This document shows positions 38,498 through 46,690 of a stretch of 64,000 nt of DNA, in pieces. The DNA is from an uncultured Bryobacteraceae bacterium (GTDB taxonomy: Bacteria; Acidobacteriota; Terriglobia; Bryobacterales; Bryobacteraceae), in NCBI GenBank assembly GCA_937924525.1, contig CALDSU010000003.1, positions 186,001-250,000 on the forward strand, written 5' to 3'. Every line of letters starts with the position of its first letter. The first letter of the stretch is position 1. A program made the position numbers and the translations under genes. Below the pieces are notes generated by a model that searched no databases, was not told where the DNA came from, and saw only the letters and a list, made by a program, of their open reading frames with translations.

Positions 38498-39628
38498 CTA
38501 GGGGATGCTCGCCACCAGCTTGGCCAGCAGCGCCGTCCGGTCCGCGATCCGGTCGATAAGGATGCTCTCGTGGGAGGCATGAGCGCCCTCCCCGACGGCG
38601 CCCAGTCCGTCCAGCGTGGGCACGCCGAGGGCGGCGGTGAAATTGCCGTCGGAGCCCCCGCCGGTCGAGGACTCTTCCACGCGCACACCCAGTTCACGCC
38701 CCACCTGCTGCGCGAGGCGGAAGAGCGCGACGACGCCAGGCGTCCGTTCCATGGGCGGGCGGTTCAGGCCGCCCGCCACCTGGATCCGGCAACGCTTGTC
38801 CACCGGGCGCAGCGAAGCGAATTTTTTCGCCAGCGGGGCGGCGTCCCGGAGCCGGGAGATGCGAAAATCCACCTCGGCGCGCGCTTCGGCGGCGACCACG
38901 TTCGAGCGCGTGCCGCCGGCGACGACACCCGGATTCACCGTCACGCCGCGCGACAGGTCCGTGAATCCCGCGATCCGTTCGATCTGGCGCGCGAGCTCCA
39001 CGATCGCGCTGGCGCCGGCCGAGAAATCAACGCCGGCGTGCGCGGCTACCCCCTGCACGCGGATCTGGAAGGAGCCGACGCCTTTCCGGGCGGTCTTCAG
39101 CCGCCCCTCAAGTCCGGCGCCCGGCTCCAGCACCAGCACCGCTTTGCTCTGCCGCGCCGCCTGCTCGGTGAAGGTCCGGGAACTTTCGCTGCCCACCTCC
39201 TCGTCGGCGTTCACCTGGAGGACGACCCGGTGGGGCACGGGGATCTCCAGTTCCCGCAGCGCCCGCATGGCGAAGACCAAGAAGGCCAGACCGGCTTTCA
39301 TGTCGAGCACGCCGGGCCCCCACAAACGTCCCTTGGCCCGGCGGAATGGCATCGTTTCCAGCGTGCCCGCCGGCCATACGGTGTCGTAGTGGCCCAGCGC
39401 GAGAATCTGCCCGCGTTTTCGGTCACCCGGCAGATCGAACTCGCAGCGGAGATGACCGCCGCGCAAAATCCGGAACTTGCCCAAGGGCGCCACGACGTCC
39501 GAAAACAGGTCGAGAAAACGCTGCCCTGCCGCCGCGTCGAGACTCGGCGACTCGACCTCCACGAGCGCCTGAATCAGCGCAATGATCTTCTCGCGCTGCG
39601 CGCGCGCAAACTGAAGTACGGCATCCAC
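38498..39628 (-). CDS. M20-family metallopeptidase (glutamate carboxypeptidase-like)
   Basis: A 376-residue cytoplasmic zinc peptidase of the M20 family, near the CPG2-like carboxypeptidases. Di-zinc site motifs are seen as LGHYDTVWPAG, GVLDMKAGLAF, NADEEVGSESS (catalytic Glu-Glu), VLEPGAG, and GEGAHASHE near residue 360. The dimerisation domain sits about at residues 175-290 (VQGVAAHAGVDFSAGASA). It removes C-terminal residues from peptides or hydrolyses N-acyl amino acids. It is divergent from fabZ with only 23 bases between, so the two share a compact promoter region. Confidence 0.9.
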   Translation of the reverse strand: MDAVLQFARAQREKIIALIQALVEVESPSLDAAAGQRFLDLFSDVVAPLGKFRILRGGHLRCEFDLPGDRKRGQILALGHYDTVWPAGTLETMPFRRAKGRLWGPGVLDMKAGLAFLVFAMRALRELEIPVPHRVVLQVNADEEVGSESSRTFTEQAARQSKAVLVLEPGAGLEGRLKTARKGVGSFQIRVQGVAAHAGVDFSAGASAIVELARQIERIAGFTDLSRGVTVNPGVVAGGTRSNVVAAEARAEVDFRISRLRDAAPLAKKFASLRPVDKRCRIQVAGGLNRPPMERTPGVVALFRLAQQVGRELGVRVEESSTGGGSDGNFTAALGVPTLDGLGAVGEGAHASHESILIDRIADRTALLAKLVASIP

Positions 39629-39631
39629 GGC

Positions 39632-39640
39632 TGATATAAT
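39632..39640 (+). promoter_or_regulatory. Extended -10 element (TGaTATAAT) for fabZ
   Basis: TGATATAAT at 39632-39640 is a perfect extended -10 box, ending 11 bases before the fabZ ATG. The predicted transcript would begin only about 5 bases before the start codon. Confidence 0.55.
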
Positions 39641-39651
39641 AGCGGCTTTCC

Positions 39652-40107
39652 ATGGACATTCTGGATATCAATGAGATCCGGCGCATCCTGCCGCATCGCT
39701 ACCCCATGCTGCTGGTGGACCGGATTCTCGAACTCGAGCCCGAACGCATCGTCGGCATCAAGAACGTCACCGCGAACGAACCTTTTTTTGACGGCCACTT
39801 TCCGGATTTCCCGGTCATGCCCGGCGTGTTGATCGTGGAGGCGATGGCGCAGACGGCCGGCGTGCTGGTGTTGCAAAGCATTCCCGACCGCGACCAGAAA
39901 CTGGTGCTGCTGGTCTCGATCGAAGCGGCGCGGTTCCGCAAGCCCGTGGTGCCCGGCGATCAGTTGCGGATCGAGATGACGCTGCTCAGGCGGAAAGCCA
40001 GCGTGGCGAAAATGGCGGGCAAGGCCACGGTCAACGGCGTCGTGGCGGCCGAGGCGGAAGTGATGTGCAAGCTGGCGGAGAAGGGCGAAGCCGGCTTTCC
40101 GGTCTGA
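39652..40107 (+). CDS. fabZ: 3-hydroxyacyl-ACP dehydratase
   Basis: A 151-residue hotdog-fold dehydratase of fatty acid synthesis that removes water from 3-hydroxyacyl-ACP. The catalytic pair H49 and E63 lies in [20 protein letters not shown] and EAMAQ. The N-terminus [19 protein letters not shown] is typical of FabZ rather than FabA. It is the first gene of a run that supplies acyl chains to lipid A, and its stop overlaps the lpxA start by one base. fabZ-lpxA linkage is common in Gram-negative bacteria. Confidence 0.95.
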   Translation: MDILDINEIRRILPHRYPMLLVDRILELEPERIVGIKNVTANEPFFDGHFPDFPVMPGVLIVEAMAQTAGVLVLQSIPDRDQKLVLLVSIEAARFRKPVVPGDQLRIEMTLLRRKASVAKMAGKATVNGVVAAEAEVMCKLAEKGEAGFPV

Positions 40108-40883
40108 TGGCGATTCATCCCACAGCGCTGGTGGATCCTGGCGCGCGGGTCGCGCTGGACGCCGAGATCGGTCCGTTTTGCGTGCTCGGCGCGGACGTCG
40201 AAATCGGCGCGCGCACCCGGCTCCTGGGGCATGTCTTCATGGAAGGTCCGCTCGCCGTGGGCGAGGACAACATATTCTTTCCGTACTCCACCGTGGGGGT
40301 GGCCTCCCAGGATCTGAAATACCGGGGAGAACGGTCGGAAACGCGGATCGGCCACCGGAACCGTATTCGGGAGTTCGTCACCATCCACCGCGGCACCGAG
40401 GGCGGAGGGTGGGTGACCTCGATCGGCGACGACAATCTGCTGATGGCTTATGTGCACGTGGCGCACGACGTGCGCATCGGCAACCAGAATGTGCTGGCGA
40501 ACGCGGTGACGCTGGGCGGACACGTGGTGGTGGCCGACCAGGTCACCATCGGAGCTTCTTGCGGGGTGCACCAGTTCTGCCGCATCGGCCGGAACGCCAT
40601 CGTCGGCGGCTACAGTGTGATTACCCAGGACGTGTTGCCCTACTCCAACACGGTCACTCCCCGGGAAGCGCGGGTCTACGGCGCCAATCGCATCGGGCTG
40701 GAGCGCCGGGGGTTCGCGTCGGCCGCCATCGAGTCGTTGCAAACCGCGTTCCGGCTGCTGACCCGGTCGAATCTGAATACCAGCCAGGCGGTGGCGCGCA
40801 TCCGGGCCGAGGTGCCGGCCACCGCGGAGGTGGAACATCTGCTCGAATTCATCGCCACGTGCGAGCGCGGTTTCATCAAGTAG
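40107..40883 (+). CDS. lpxA: UDP-GlcNAc acyltransferase LpxA (first paralogue)
   Basis: A 258-residue left-handed beta-helix acyltransferase made of hexapeptide repeats (L/I/V-G-x-x-x-x). It transfers a 3-hydroxyacyl chain from ACP to the sugar nucleotide, the first lipid A step. The catalytic histidine is H120 in AYVHVAHDVRIGN. The motifs HQFCRIGRNAIVGGYS and GANRIGLERRGF are typical of LpxA, with a helical C-terminal domain ending in GFIK. ATG 40107 overlaps the fabZ stop. A second LpxA-like gene lies at 48849; which one uses UDP-GlcNAc and which another nucleotide cannot be told from here. Confidence 0.93.
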   Translation: MAIHPTALVDPGARVALDAEIGPFCVLGADVEIGARTRLLGHVFMEGPLAVGEDNIFFPYSTVGVASQDLKYRGERSETRIGHRNRIREFVTIHRGTEGGGWVTSIGDDNLLMAYVHVAHDVRIGNQNVLANAVTLGGHVVVADQVTIGASCGVHQFCRIGRNAIVGGYSVITQDVLPYSNTVTPREARVYGANRIGLERRGFASAAIESLQTAFRLLTRSNLNTSQAVARIRAEVPATAEVEHLLEFIATCERGFIK

Positions 40884-40889
40884 GGTCCC

Positions 40890-41720
40890 ATGGCGCGCCT
40901 TGGCATGATCGCGGGCAACGGGCGCTTCCCTATCCTGGCGCTGGAGACCGCGCGGACCCTAGGACAGGACGTGGTGGTGATCGCCCTCAAGGAGGAGGCT
41001 GCCCCGGAAGTGGAGCGGCTGGCGGCCCGCTGTTACTGGATCTCGCTTGGCGAACTGAGCCGCCTAATCGAAATCTGCAAACAGGAGCAGATCGCCGAAT
41101 TGATGATGTGCGGGCAGGTGAAGCACGTCCAGATTTTCTCGGCCATCCGCCCGGATTGGCGGCTGGTGAAGTTGCTGGCGTCGCTGCCGCGCAAGAATAC
41201 CGACGCGCTGATTGGCGGCGTGGCCAAGGTGCTGGAGGACGAAGGCATCCGCCTGGCCGATTCCACCCTGCTGCTCAAGCCGCTGCTGGCGGGCGAAGGC
41301 CCGCTGACGCGCCGCAAGCCCACCCGGGACGAGCAGAAGGACATCGCCTACGGAAGGCGGATCGCGCACGCGCTGGCCGGCTTCGACGTGGGCCAGAGCG
41401 TGGCCATTTGCGAGCGCGCCTGCGTGGCGCTGGAGGCGATGGAAGGCACCGACGCCATGCTGCGACGCGCGGCGGGGTTGGTCAACGGACGGCCGCTGAC
41501 CCTGGTGAAAGTCGCTACGCGGCGCAAGCACCTGCTCTTCGACGTTCCGGTCGCCGGGCCAGGCACCGTGCGCACCATGCGCGAAACTGGAACCACCGCG
41601 CTGGCCGTGGAAGCCGGCCGCACGCTGCTGCTGGACCGCGAGGAGATGATCGCGCTGGCCAATGAAACGGGACTCGCCATCGCGGGGTACCCGGCGGCGG
41701 ACGAAGGAGGAGGGCGCTGA
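40890..41720 (+). CDS. lpxI: UDP-2,3-diacylglucosamine pyrophosphatase LpxI
   Basis: A 276-residue LpxI (DUF1009) enzyme, which hydrolyses UDP-2,3-diacylglucosamine to lipid X plus UMP and replaces LpxH in many bacteria. Recognised by MARLGMIAGNGRFPILALE, the ELMMCGQVKHVQIF block, KPTRDEQKDIAYGRRIA, EGTDAMLRRAAGL, and the C-terminal LLLDREEMIALANETGLA. It follows lpxA by 6 bases and overlaps the next start by one base (TGATG). It provides the third enzymatic step after LpxA and LpxC. No lpxB is in the window. Confidence 0.93.
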   Translation: MARLGMIAGNGRFPILALETARTLGQDVVVIALKEEAAPEVERLAARCYWISLGELSRLIEICKQEQIAELMMCGQVKHVQIFSAIRPDWRLVKLLASLPRKNTDALIGGVAKVLEDEGIRLADSTLLLKPLLAGEGPLTRRKPTRDEQKDIAYGRRIAHALAGFDVGQSVAICERACVALEAMEGTDAMLRRAAGLVNGRPLTLVKVATRRKHLLFDVPVAGPGTVRTMRETGTTALAVEAGRTLLLDREEMIALANETGLAIAGYPAADEGGGR

Positions 41721-42694
41721 TGCGCGTGGCGGTGATTGGCGCGGGACAGTTCGGGCAAAACCACGTGCGCGTGGTCGCCCAATCGCCGAGGGCCGAGTTG
41801 ACGGCCGTGATCGACCTGGATGCCGGCCGGGCGCGGCAGGCCGCCGCGGAATTCTGCCCTTCGGCCGCGGTGCTGACCGACTACCGGGAGGCCGCCAGGC
41901 TGGCGGATGCCGCCATCGTGGCCGCGCCTACCTCCGCCCACGCGGAAATCGGGTGCGCGCTCATGGAGCAAGGGCTCGATGTGCTGGTGGAAAAGCCGCT
42001 GGCCGCCACCCTGGCCGAAGCCGAACGCCTGATGGACACGGCGCGCCGGACCGGACGGATTCTTCAAGCCGGCCATCTCGAGCGTTTCAATCCGGCGGTG
42101 CGGGCGCTGCGGCAGGCGGTGACGCTGCCCTTATTCTTCGAGATCCACCGCCTCAGCGTGTTCTCGCCCCGGAGCCTCGACGTCGACGTGATCCTGGACC
42201 TGATGATTCACGACCTGGACATTGTGCTGGACCTGGTGGGCGGGGAACCCGACGAGATCCACGCGGCCGGGATTTCCATCCTGTCCGAGAAAGTGGACAT
42301 CGCCAATGTGCGCCTGCAATTTCCGGGAGGGTGCACGGCCAACTTCACCGCCAGCCGGGTGTCCACCGAGCGGGTCCGCAAATTGCGGCTGTTCCAGCCC
42401 AGGGAGTACATCTCGCTCGATTACACCAGACAGCACGCGGTGCGCTTCCAGGTGGATGACCGGCGGCGGATTTCCTCTGCCGAGCTGCCCGCGACCAAGG
42501 CGGAACCGTTGCGGGTGCAGTGGGAGGCATTTGTGGACGCGGTGGAGCAGCGGCGTCCGCCGCTGGTGGACGGTGACGCCGCCGCGCGGGCGCTGCGGGT
42601 GGCGCAGGCGATCATTGATAAAATTGAAATGCACAGGAAAATCGTCGAAGAGACGGTGCGTACGCGCCGGTCTCCGTCCGGAAATGAGGCGTGA
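41720..42694 (+). CDS. Gfo/Idh/MocA oxidoreductase, GnnA-like by context
   Basis: A 324-residue NAD-dependent oxidoreductase, cytoplasmic. The Rossmann motif is VAVIGAGQFGQNHVRVV and the family lysine lies in VEKPLAATLAEAE. LDLMIHDLDIVLDLVGGEP carries the histidine typical of the sugar domain. Its place directly after lpxA-lpxI matches the lipid A role of GnnA, which oxidises UDP-GlcNAc at C3 before GnnB transaminates it. GnnB is missing here, so this is a hypothesis; it could instead work on another nucleotide sugar. It overlaps a TonB-like gene by GTGA. Confidence 0.8.
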   Translation: MRVAVIGAGQFGQNHVRVVAQSPRAELTAVIDLDAGRARQAAAEFCPSAAVLTDYREAARLADAAIVAAPTSAHAEIGCALMEQGLDVLVEKPLAATLAEAERLMDTARRTGRILQAGHLERFNPAVRALRQAVTLPLFFEIHRLSVFSPRSLDVDVILDLMIHDLDIVLDLVGGEPDEIHAAGISILSEKVDIANVRLQFPGGCTANFTASRVSTERVRKLRLFQPREYISLDYTRQHAVRFQVDDRRRISSAELPATKAEPLRVQWEAFVDAVEQRRPPLVDGDAAARALRVAQAIIDKIEMHRKIVEETVRTRRSPSGNEA

Positions 42695-43782
42695 AAGCAA
42701 CGGTCCAGGCGCCAGCAGGGTCTCCTCCAAGACTCGAGTTCTTGGTGGACTGGGAAGGCCTGGGCCTGCGCCCCAAGCGGTCGCGCGCGCTGCAACTTTC
42801 GGCGGCGCTGCATGTCGCCGGCGTCCTGGTGCTGCTGGCGTTGCCTGATAGCGTCTACGCACCGCGGCCCGCCCCGGAGTGGGCGCCGCGGATTGTCACG
42901 CCGCTTTACCTGCCGAGGATGCCGGAACCGCCGCCCCGCGCCGAAGTGACCCAGCGCGCGCCGAATACGCGCAAACCGTCGACCAGCTTCGAACTGGAGG
43001 ACCTGCTTCCTCGCCCGCGCATCCCTTTGGAGTTGCCGGCGGCGCCGCGGCGGACACCCGGTCCTCCTCCCGGGTTGCCGGAACCTCCGCGGATCGAAAC
43101 CGCCGAGACGGCGCCCAAGACAGCGTTGCCGCCCGCCGCCCCGGGCCTTCCCGTTCCGCCGCCGAAGGAGCCCGCCTTGTTGGCCGCGTCCGGGCCCCCG
43201 CCTCCTTCCCACTCGGGTGAGTCCGCCAAACCCAAGCTCGCCTTTGAAGACCCGAACAAACAGCCCCTGCCCGGGACGCCCGGAGGGACGGGCCGACTGG
43301 CCGTGCCCAGCGCGTCCGTGGAGGAGGCCGTGCGCAGCGTCGCGTCAAGCGCCGCGCGCGGCCCGTCGGGGGGGTTGATGGTGGGCGACGCGGTGGGCCA
43401 GGTCGGCGGGATTGGGGAGATGGCGGCGCTTCCGCCCTCGCCGGCGAAAAGCGCGCTGGAACTGCTGAGTGACCCGCAGGGAGTCGACTTCAAACCTTAT
43501 CTGGTGAAAGTTTTGGCCAGCGTGCGCCGGAACTGGTACGCGGTGATGCCCGAAAGCGCCAAACTCGGCCGCCGCGGCCGGGTCGCCATCCAGTTCGCGG
43601 TGGACCGCACCGGGCGCGTGCCCAAACTCGTCATCGTGACTCCTTCCGGAACCGACGCCCTGGACCGGGCGGCCGTCGCGGGCATCAGCGCCTCCAATCC
43701 TTTTCCCCCGCTGCCCTCCGACTTCCGCGGCGACCAGATCCGGCTCCAACTGACGTTCCTCTACAACATGCCTTCCAACTAG
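42691..43782 (+). CDS. TonB-family energy transducer-like protein
   Basis: A 363-residue protein with a single N-terminal membrane anchor (ALQLSAALHVAGVLVLLALP, about residues 30-50), a long Pro/Ala-rich linker that spans the periplasm (about 60-260), and a TonB/TolA C-terminal domain (VLASVRRNWYAVMP near residue 277 to the end, with TPSGTDALDRAAVAGISASN). It transfers proton-motive energy to outer-membrane receptors, or acts in envelope maintenance like TolA. The GTG start overlaps the previous stop as GTGA. No exbB or exbD follows. Its link to lipid A genes could mean joint envelope control. Confidence 0.85.
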   Translation: MKATVQAPAGSPPRLEFLVDWEGLGLRPKRSRALQLSAALHVAGVLVLLALPDSVYAPRPAPEWAPRIVTPLYLPRMPEPPPRAEVTQRAPNTRKPSTSFELEDLLPRPRIPLELPAAPRRTPGPPPGLPEPPRIETAETAPKTALPPAAPGLPVPPPKEPALLAASGPPPPSHSGESAKPKLAFEDPNKQPLPGTPGGTGRLAVPSASVEEAVRSVASSAARGPSGGLMVGDAVGQVGGIGEMAALPPSPAKSALELLSDPQGVDFKPYLVKVLASVRRNWYAVMPESAKLGRRGRVAIQFAVDRTGRVPKLVIVTPSGTDALDRAAVAGISASNPFPPLPSDFRGDQIRLQLTFLYNMPSN

Positions 43783-43849
43783 TGGTGACCGCACGGAGCA
43801 AAATGTATCCTCCCCGAGCGCATCTTGCGAGCCGCCGCCAGGAGATTGC

Positions 43850-44035
43850 TTGAAGAGCCCGTTCTCTCTTTCGACCGCGCTGGGTCTCTATGCGGCGCTG
43901 GCAGTCATGGCGGGATGGCTTCTGTCCGGAGAAGTCCGCCTGGCCATCTGGATCTTGCTGGGCGGGCTGGCGGTGAAGACCTGGATCGCCTGGAAGCGTC
44001 GCGCGCTCGAAGACGGGGAAGATTGCGGCGAATGA
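43850..44035 (+). CDS. Small membrane protein, 61 residues, TTG start
   Basis: A short protein with two hydrophobic helices (LGLYAALAVMAGWLL about residues 11-25, and LAIWILLGGLAVKTWIAW about 32-49) and a charged acidic C-terminus. GGAG lies 5 bases before the TTG start, which supports it. The GC-rich codon use fits the genome. It converges on the regulator gene ending at 44040. The family is unknown to me. Confidence 0.65.
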   Translation: MKSPFSLSTALGLYAALAVMAGWLLSGEVRLAIWILLGGLAVKTWIAWKRRALEDGEDCGE

Positions 44036-44039
44036 TGCG

Positions 44040-45413
44040 CTACCCGGCCTGGGCGCGATCGAAACGCCGGAGCTTTTCGACCAGCGTGGTGCGCTTGACG
44101 CCCAGCAACGCGGCGGCGCGGCGGCGGTTGCCTCCGGCCTGGGCCAAAGCTTGCTCGATCAGCGTCCGCTCAAACCGCGCGACCGCGGCCCGGAGAGTCT
44201 CGCCCTTGGCCGGCCGGGTCGCGGCCGTCGGCAAAACCGGCCTCTCCCGCGGCCCCAACGGGAAATCCTCCAGCAGTAACTCCCGGCGTCCTCCCGCCCG
44301 CAACACCGCGAACTCGACGGCATTGGAGAATTCCCTCAAGTTTCCCGGCCAGGACTGCTGCATCAGGCCCCGCACCACCTCGGGTCCCACTGCCGGCTCG
44401 GCCAGCTGGTCGCGCTGGCAGATGCGCTTCAGGAAATGATCCAGCAGGGCGGGCACATCCTCCAGGCGCTCCCGCAGGGGCGTCAGCACGACCGGGTACA
44501 CCGCCAACCGGTAAAGCAACGGTTCCAGAAAACGGCCTTCCGCAGCCCGGACCTGCAAGTCCACGGACGTCGAAGCCATCCACCGCGGACCGCCGCCCGC
44601 TTCCCGTTCGAGCAGGTGCAGGAGCCTGTTTTGCTCCTCCCAGGAGAGATTCTCTACCGCGTCAAGGTACACGGAACCAGCGGGAGGACGGCCCGGTTTC
44701 GGAGCCGGACGCGCGGATTTCGGTCCGGGCGCCTCCCCGGCCAAATCGATCGGCAGTCCGCCCAACTCTCCGCCCCGGCAGAGCACGACGTGGAGTTCTC
44801 CGGCCTCCGGCCCCCTCAAACGGTGAATCAGCGCCGCCAGGTGGCTCTTGCCCGCCCCGCTCTCGCCGGTAATCAGGACGGGCGCTTGGCGAACAGCCAC
44901 GGCTTCCACCAGTCTCACCAGGTTCTGCGCGGGGGCCGAGACGCCCGGCAGCCAGTCCGCCGCCCGCGGAGGTGGCGCAACGAGCGGAATCGCTTTGGCT
45001 AACCGTGCGCCATCCACCGTTCCCCGGTCTACCCAGTCGGCCAGCCGGGCCGCCTCCTCCGGAATCCGCGATCCGATGTCGGATTGAACCACCAGCACGA
45101 GATCGGGATTGGATTTCCGGGCAAGGTGAACGCACCGCTGCCAGCCCTCGCGCCACTCCCGCCCGAGGAACTCGACTTCCAGGGTGCGCCATTGCAGGAC
45201 CAGGGCGTCATACGCCTTCGCCGTCAGCCTTTCCATCGCGTCGGCCACCGATCTGGCAGTCTCCACGGACATTCCATGGCCGAGCAGCGTGCGCCGCTGC
45301 TCCTCCGCAAAGAGCTTTCCTGCGGCGACCAGCAGGATGGCAGGCCGGTTCCCGGATGGACGATCAGAGAGTTTCGTATCGAAAAGGGGGGGAGTGGTCT
45401 GCTCGCCGCGCAT
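44040..45413 (-). CDS. NtrC-like regulator with degenerate receiver and AAA+ domains
   Basis: A 457-residue protein with the layout of a flagellar sigma-54 activator. The receiver-like domain (residues 25-135) lacks the phospho-acceptor aspartate (LVLQWRT where L-V-x-D is expected) and the acidic pair. The AAA+ domain has Walker A GESGAGKS (183-190), but Walker B reads VYLDA (248-252) instead of hhhhDE. The sigma-54 loop GAFTGA is missing, replaced by a Pro/Lys/Arg-rich stretch (about 224-245). Of the paired arginine fingers, one is kept (LLYRL). A Fis-type HTH is at the C-terminus (RRRAAALLGVKRTTLVEKLR). It is divergent from the FliA/WhiG sigma gene, so a flagellar role is likely, but ATP hydrolysis and sigma-54 contact are doubtful. 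Confidence 0.85.
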   Translation of the reverse strand: MRGEQTTPPLFDTKLSDRPSGNRPAILLVAAGKLFAEEQRRTLLGHGMSVETARSVADAMERLTAKAYDALVLQWRTLEVEFLGREWREGWQRCVHLARKSNPDLVLVVQSDIGSRIPEEAARLADWVDRGTVDGARLAKAIPLVAPPPRAADWLPGVSAPAQNLVRLVEAVAVRQAPVLITGESGAGKSHLAALIHRLRGPEAGELHVVLCRGGELGGLPIDLAGEAPGPKSARPAPKPGRPPAGSVYLDAVENLSWEEQNRLLHLLEREAGGGPRWMASTSVDLQVRAAEGRFLEPLLYRLAVYPVVLTPLRERLEDVPALLDHFLKRICQRDQLAEPAVGPEVVRGLMQQSWPGNLREFSNAVEFAVLRAGGRRELLLEDFPLGPRERPVLPTAATRPAKGETLRAAVARFERTLIEQALAQAGGNRRRAAALLGVKRTTLVEKLRRFDRAQAG

Positions 45414-45904
45414 TAGGGTGCTAAGGGAAGGCTAAGGCAGGAAAAGCAGCGCCCTACCGCCCTTCGTCAATATTTTGACAGAGACTCACAGGAGAGCAAA
45501 GGTTTATTTTTAGTCACTTAGGCCCCGAAGATAGACTTGCTAATAATTTGACACTGCGGCCGCGAATTATGTCGATCCTCACCTAGGGTCATACCCGGCT
45601 CCTGCTTAGACCCGTACTGTTCCATGTTGGAACTTCTGGTTCAGATTGGAACAAATGTCCTGCTCCGGGATTCCACTTTGGCACACAACTGCGTACAGCA
45701 TGTGCTCGACTGGTACTAGAAAGGTAATAGTACTAGGGGAAAAAGTCCTTGAATGACAATCGGTTGTCGGGCATACTACCAACTTCGGATGAACTGCGGG
45801 GCGCCAATCGCCCAGCGCGTTTCCGGGCGCCAGCTTGTGGTTCTGTGCTTGCAACCTGATCTCGTGTTGGTTGCTGCGAAGCGAATGCAACGGTTCGAGG
45901 AAAC
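45414..45904. other. AT-rich 491-bp divergent region before the sigma factor gene
   Basis: This gap is clearly more AT rich than its surroundings and holds TTGACA at 45475-45480 and 45548-45553 without good -10 boxes at 16-18 bases. It holds an inverted repeat at 45619-45633 and a repeated TTGGAAC at 45646-45652. TACTAG/TAGTA motifs occur near 45713-45738. Minus-strand frames here (such as 45606-45926) look unlike proteins. It probably holds regulatory sites for both neighbours. Confidence 0.5.
45619..45633. promoter_or_regulatory. Inverted repeat GTTCCA-TGT-TGGAAC, possible operator
   Basis: A perfect 6-base inverted repeat with a 3-base spacer, with a further TGGAAC half-site 19 bases on. 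It lies in the shared region between the degenerate regulator and the sigma gene. Confidence 0.45.
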
Positions 45905-46690
45905 ATGGAAACACTGAACGCCACATCAGGCAAGCATGGTCACGAAGGGACGATCCGCCGCAGGTTCAAGGTGGCCAAGGCGCTCCGGGACCGGATCGTT
46001 TTGGACCATTTGCCCTTGGTGAAAGCCATCGCGATTCGCGTCCACGAGAATCTGCCTGTCCATGTGGATTTAGACGATCTGATTCACGCGGGCGTCCTGG
46101 GCCTGTTCGACGCCGCCACCAAGTACAATCCGGAAAAGAAAGTCGTTTTCCACAGTTACGCCAAGCACCGGATCAAGGGGGCCATTCTGGACAGTCTCCG
46201 GCAGTTGGATTGGGCTTCGCGCGATCTCCGGCGCCGGCACAAACAGGTGGAAGCGGTCACGCGCGACCTTGCGAACGAGTTGGAGCGGGCGCCCACGGAA
46301 ACCGAGATTGCGCAGCGCATGGGGGTGGAAGTAGACCGCTGGCGGCAGATGGTCGTGGAACTGCGCACGGTCGGGTTGATCTCGGCGTCGGGTCGCGGGG
46401 AGCGGGACGCGGGGCAGGTCCCCGAATTTCCGGGCCGCCGGGATTCTCAGCCGGACACGATGTGCGCTCGCGAGGAACTTCGTTCCATGCTGTTGGAGGC
46501 GATGCGGACGCTGCCCGACCGCTACCAAAAGGTCGTGTTGATGTATTACACCAATGACATGACCATGAAGGAGATCGGCGGGCTCCTCGGCATCAACGAA
46601 AGCCGGGTTTCGCAAATCCACAAGACCGCTCTCGAGAAGATGGCGGTGGTTCTTCAGGCCAACGGGATCCATTCGAGCGGCGCGTTCTAG
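45905..46690 (+). CDS. fliA: FliA/WhiG-type RNA polymerase sigma factor (sigma-28)
   Basis: A 261-residue sigma factor of the sigma-28 group that directs late flagellar genes. Region 2 begins with LVKAIAIRVHENLPVHVDLD and contains DLIHAGVLGLFDAATKYNP and FHSYAKHRIKGAILDSLRQL, the typical sigma-70-family 2.1-2.4 block. Region 3 carries LANELERAPTETEIAQRMG. Region 4 ends with YYTNDMTMKEIGGLLGINES, then RVSQIHKTALEKM. The flagellar neighbourhood supports FliA rather than WhiG. The gene is isolated, divergent from the degenerate NtrC gene, and followed by a large inverted-repeat element. Confidence 0.92.
   Translation: METLNATSGKHGHEGTIRRRFKVAKALRDRIVLDHLPLVKAIAIRVHENLPVHVDLDDLIHAGVLGLFDAATKYNPEKKVVFHSYAKHRIKGAILDSLRQLDWASRDLRRRHKQVEAVTRDLANELERAPTETEIAQRMGVEVDRWRQMVVELRTVGLISASGRGERDAGQVPEFPGRRDSQPDTMCAREELRSMLLEAMRTLPDRYQKVVLMYYTNDMTMKEIGGLLGINESRVSQIHKTALEKMAVVLQANGIHSSGAF

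Noticed and set aside
38185-38697. Minus-strand ORF of 170 residues
   Set aside because: It overlaps the M20 gene by 200 bases in another frame and its amino acid use is typical of GC-rich noncoding DNA.
45679-45692. Sigma-54-like site TGGCACACAACTGC upstream of the fliA-like gene
   Set aside because: The GG and GC elements are 11 bases apart instead of 12, and the site is more than 200 bases from the gene start. The match at 56104-56120 has the correct spacing.
45606-45926. Minus-strand ORF of 106 residues in the AT-rich gap
   Set aside because: No ribosome site, overlap with the sigma gene start and no recognisable domain. The region is better explained as regulatory DNA.
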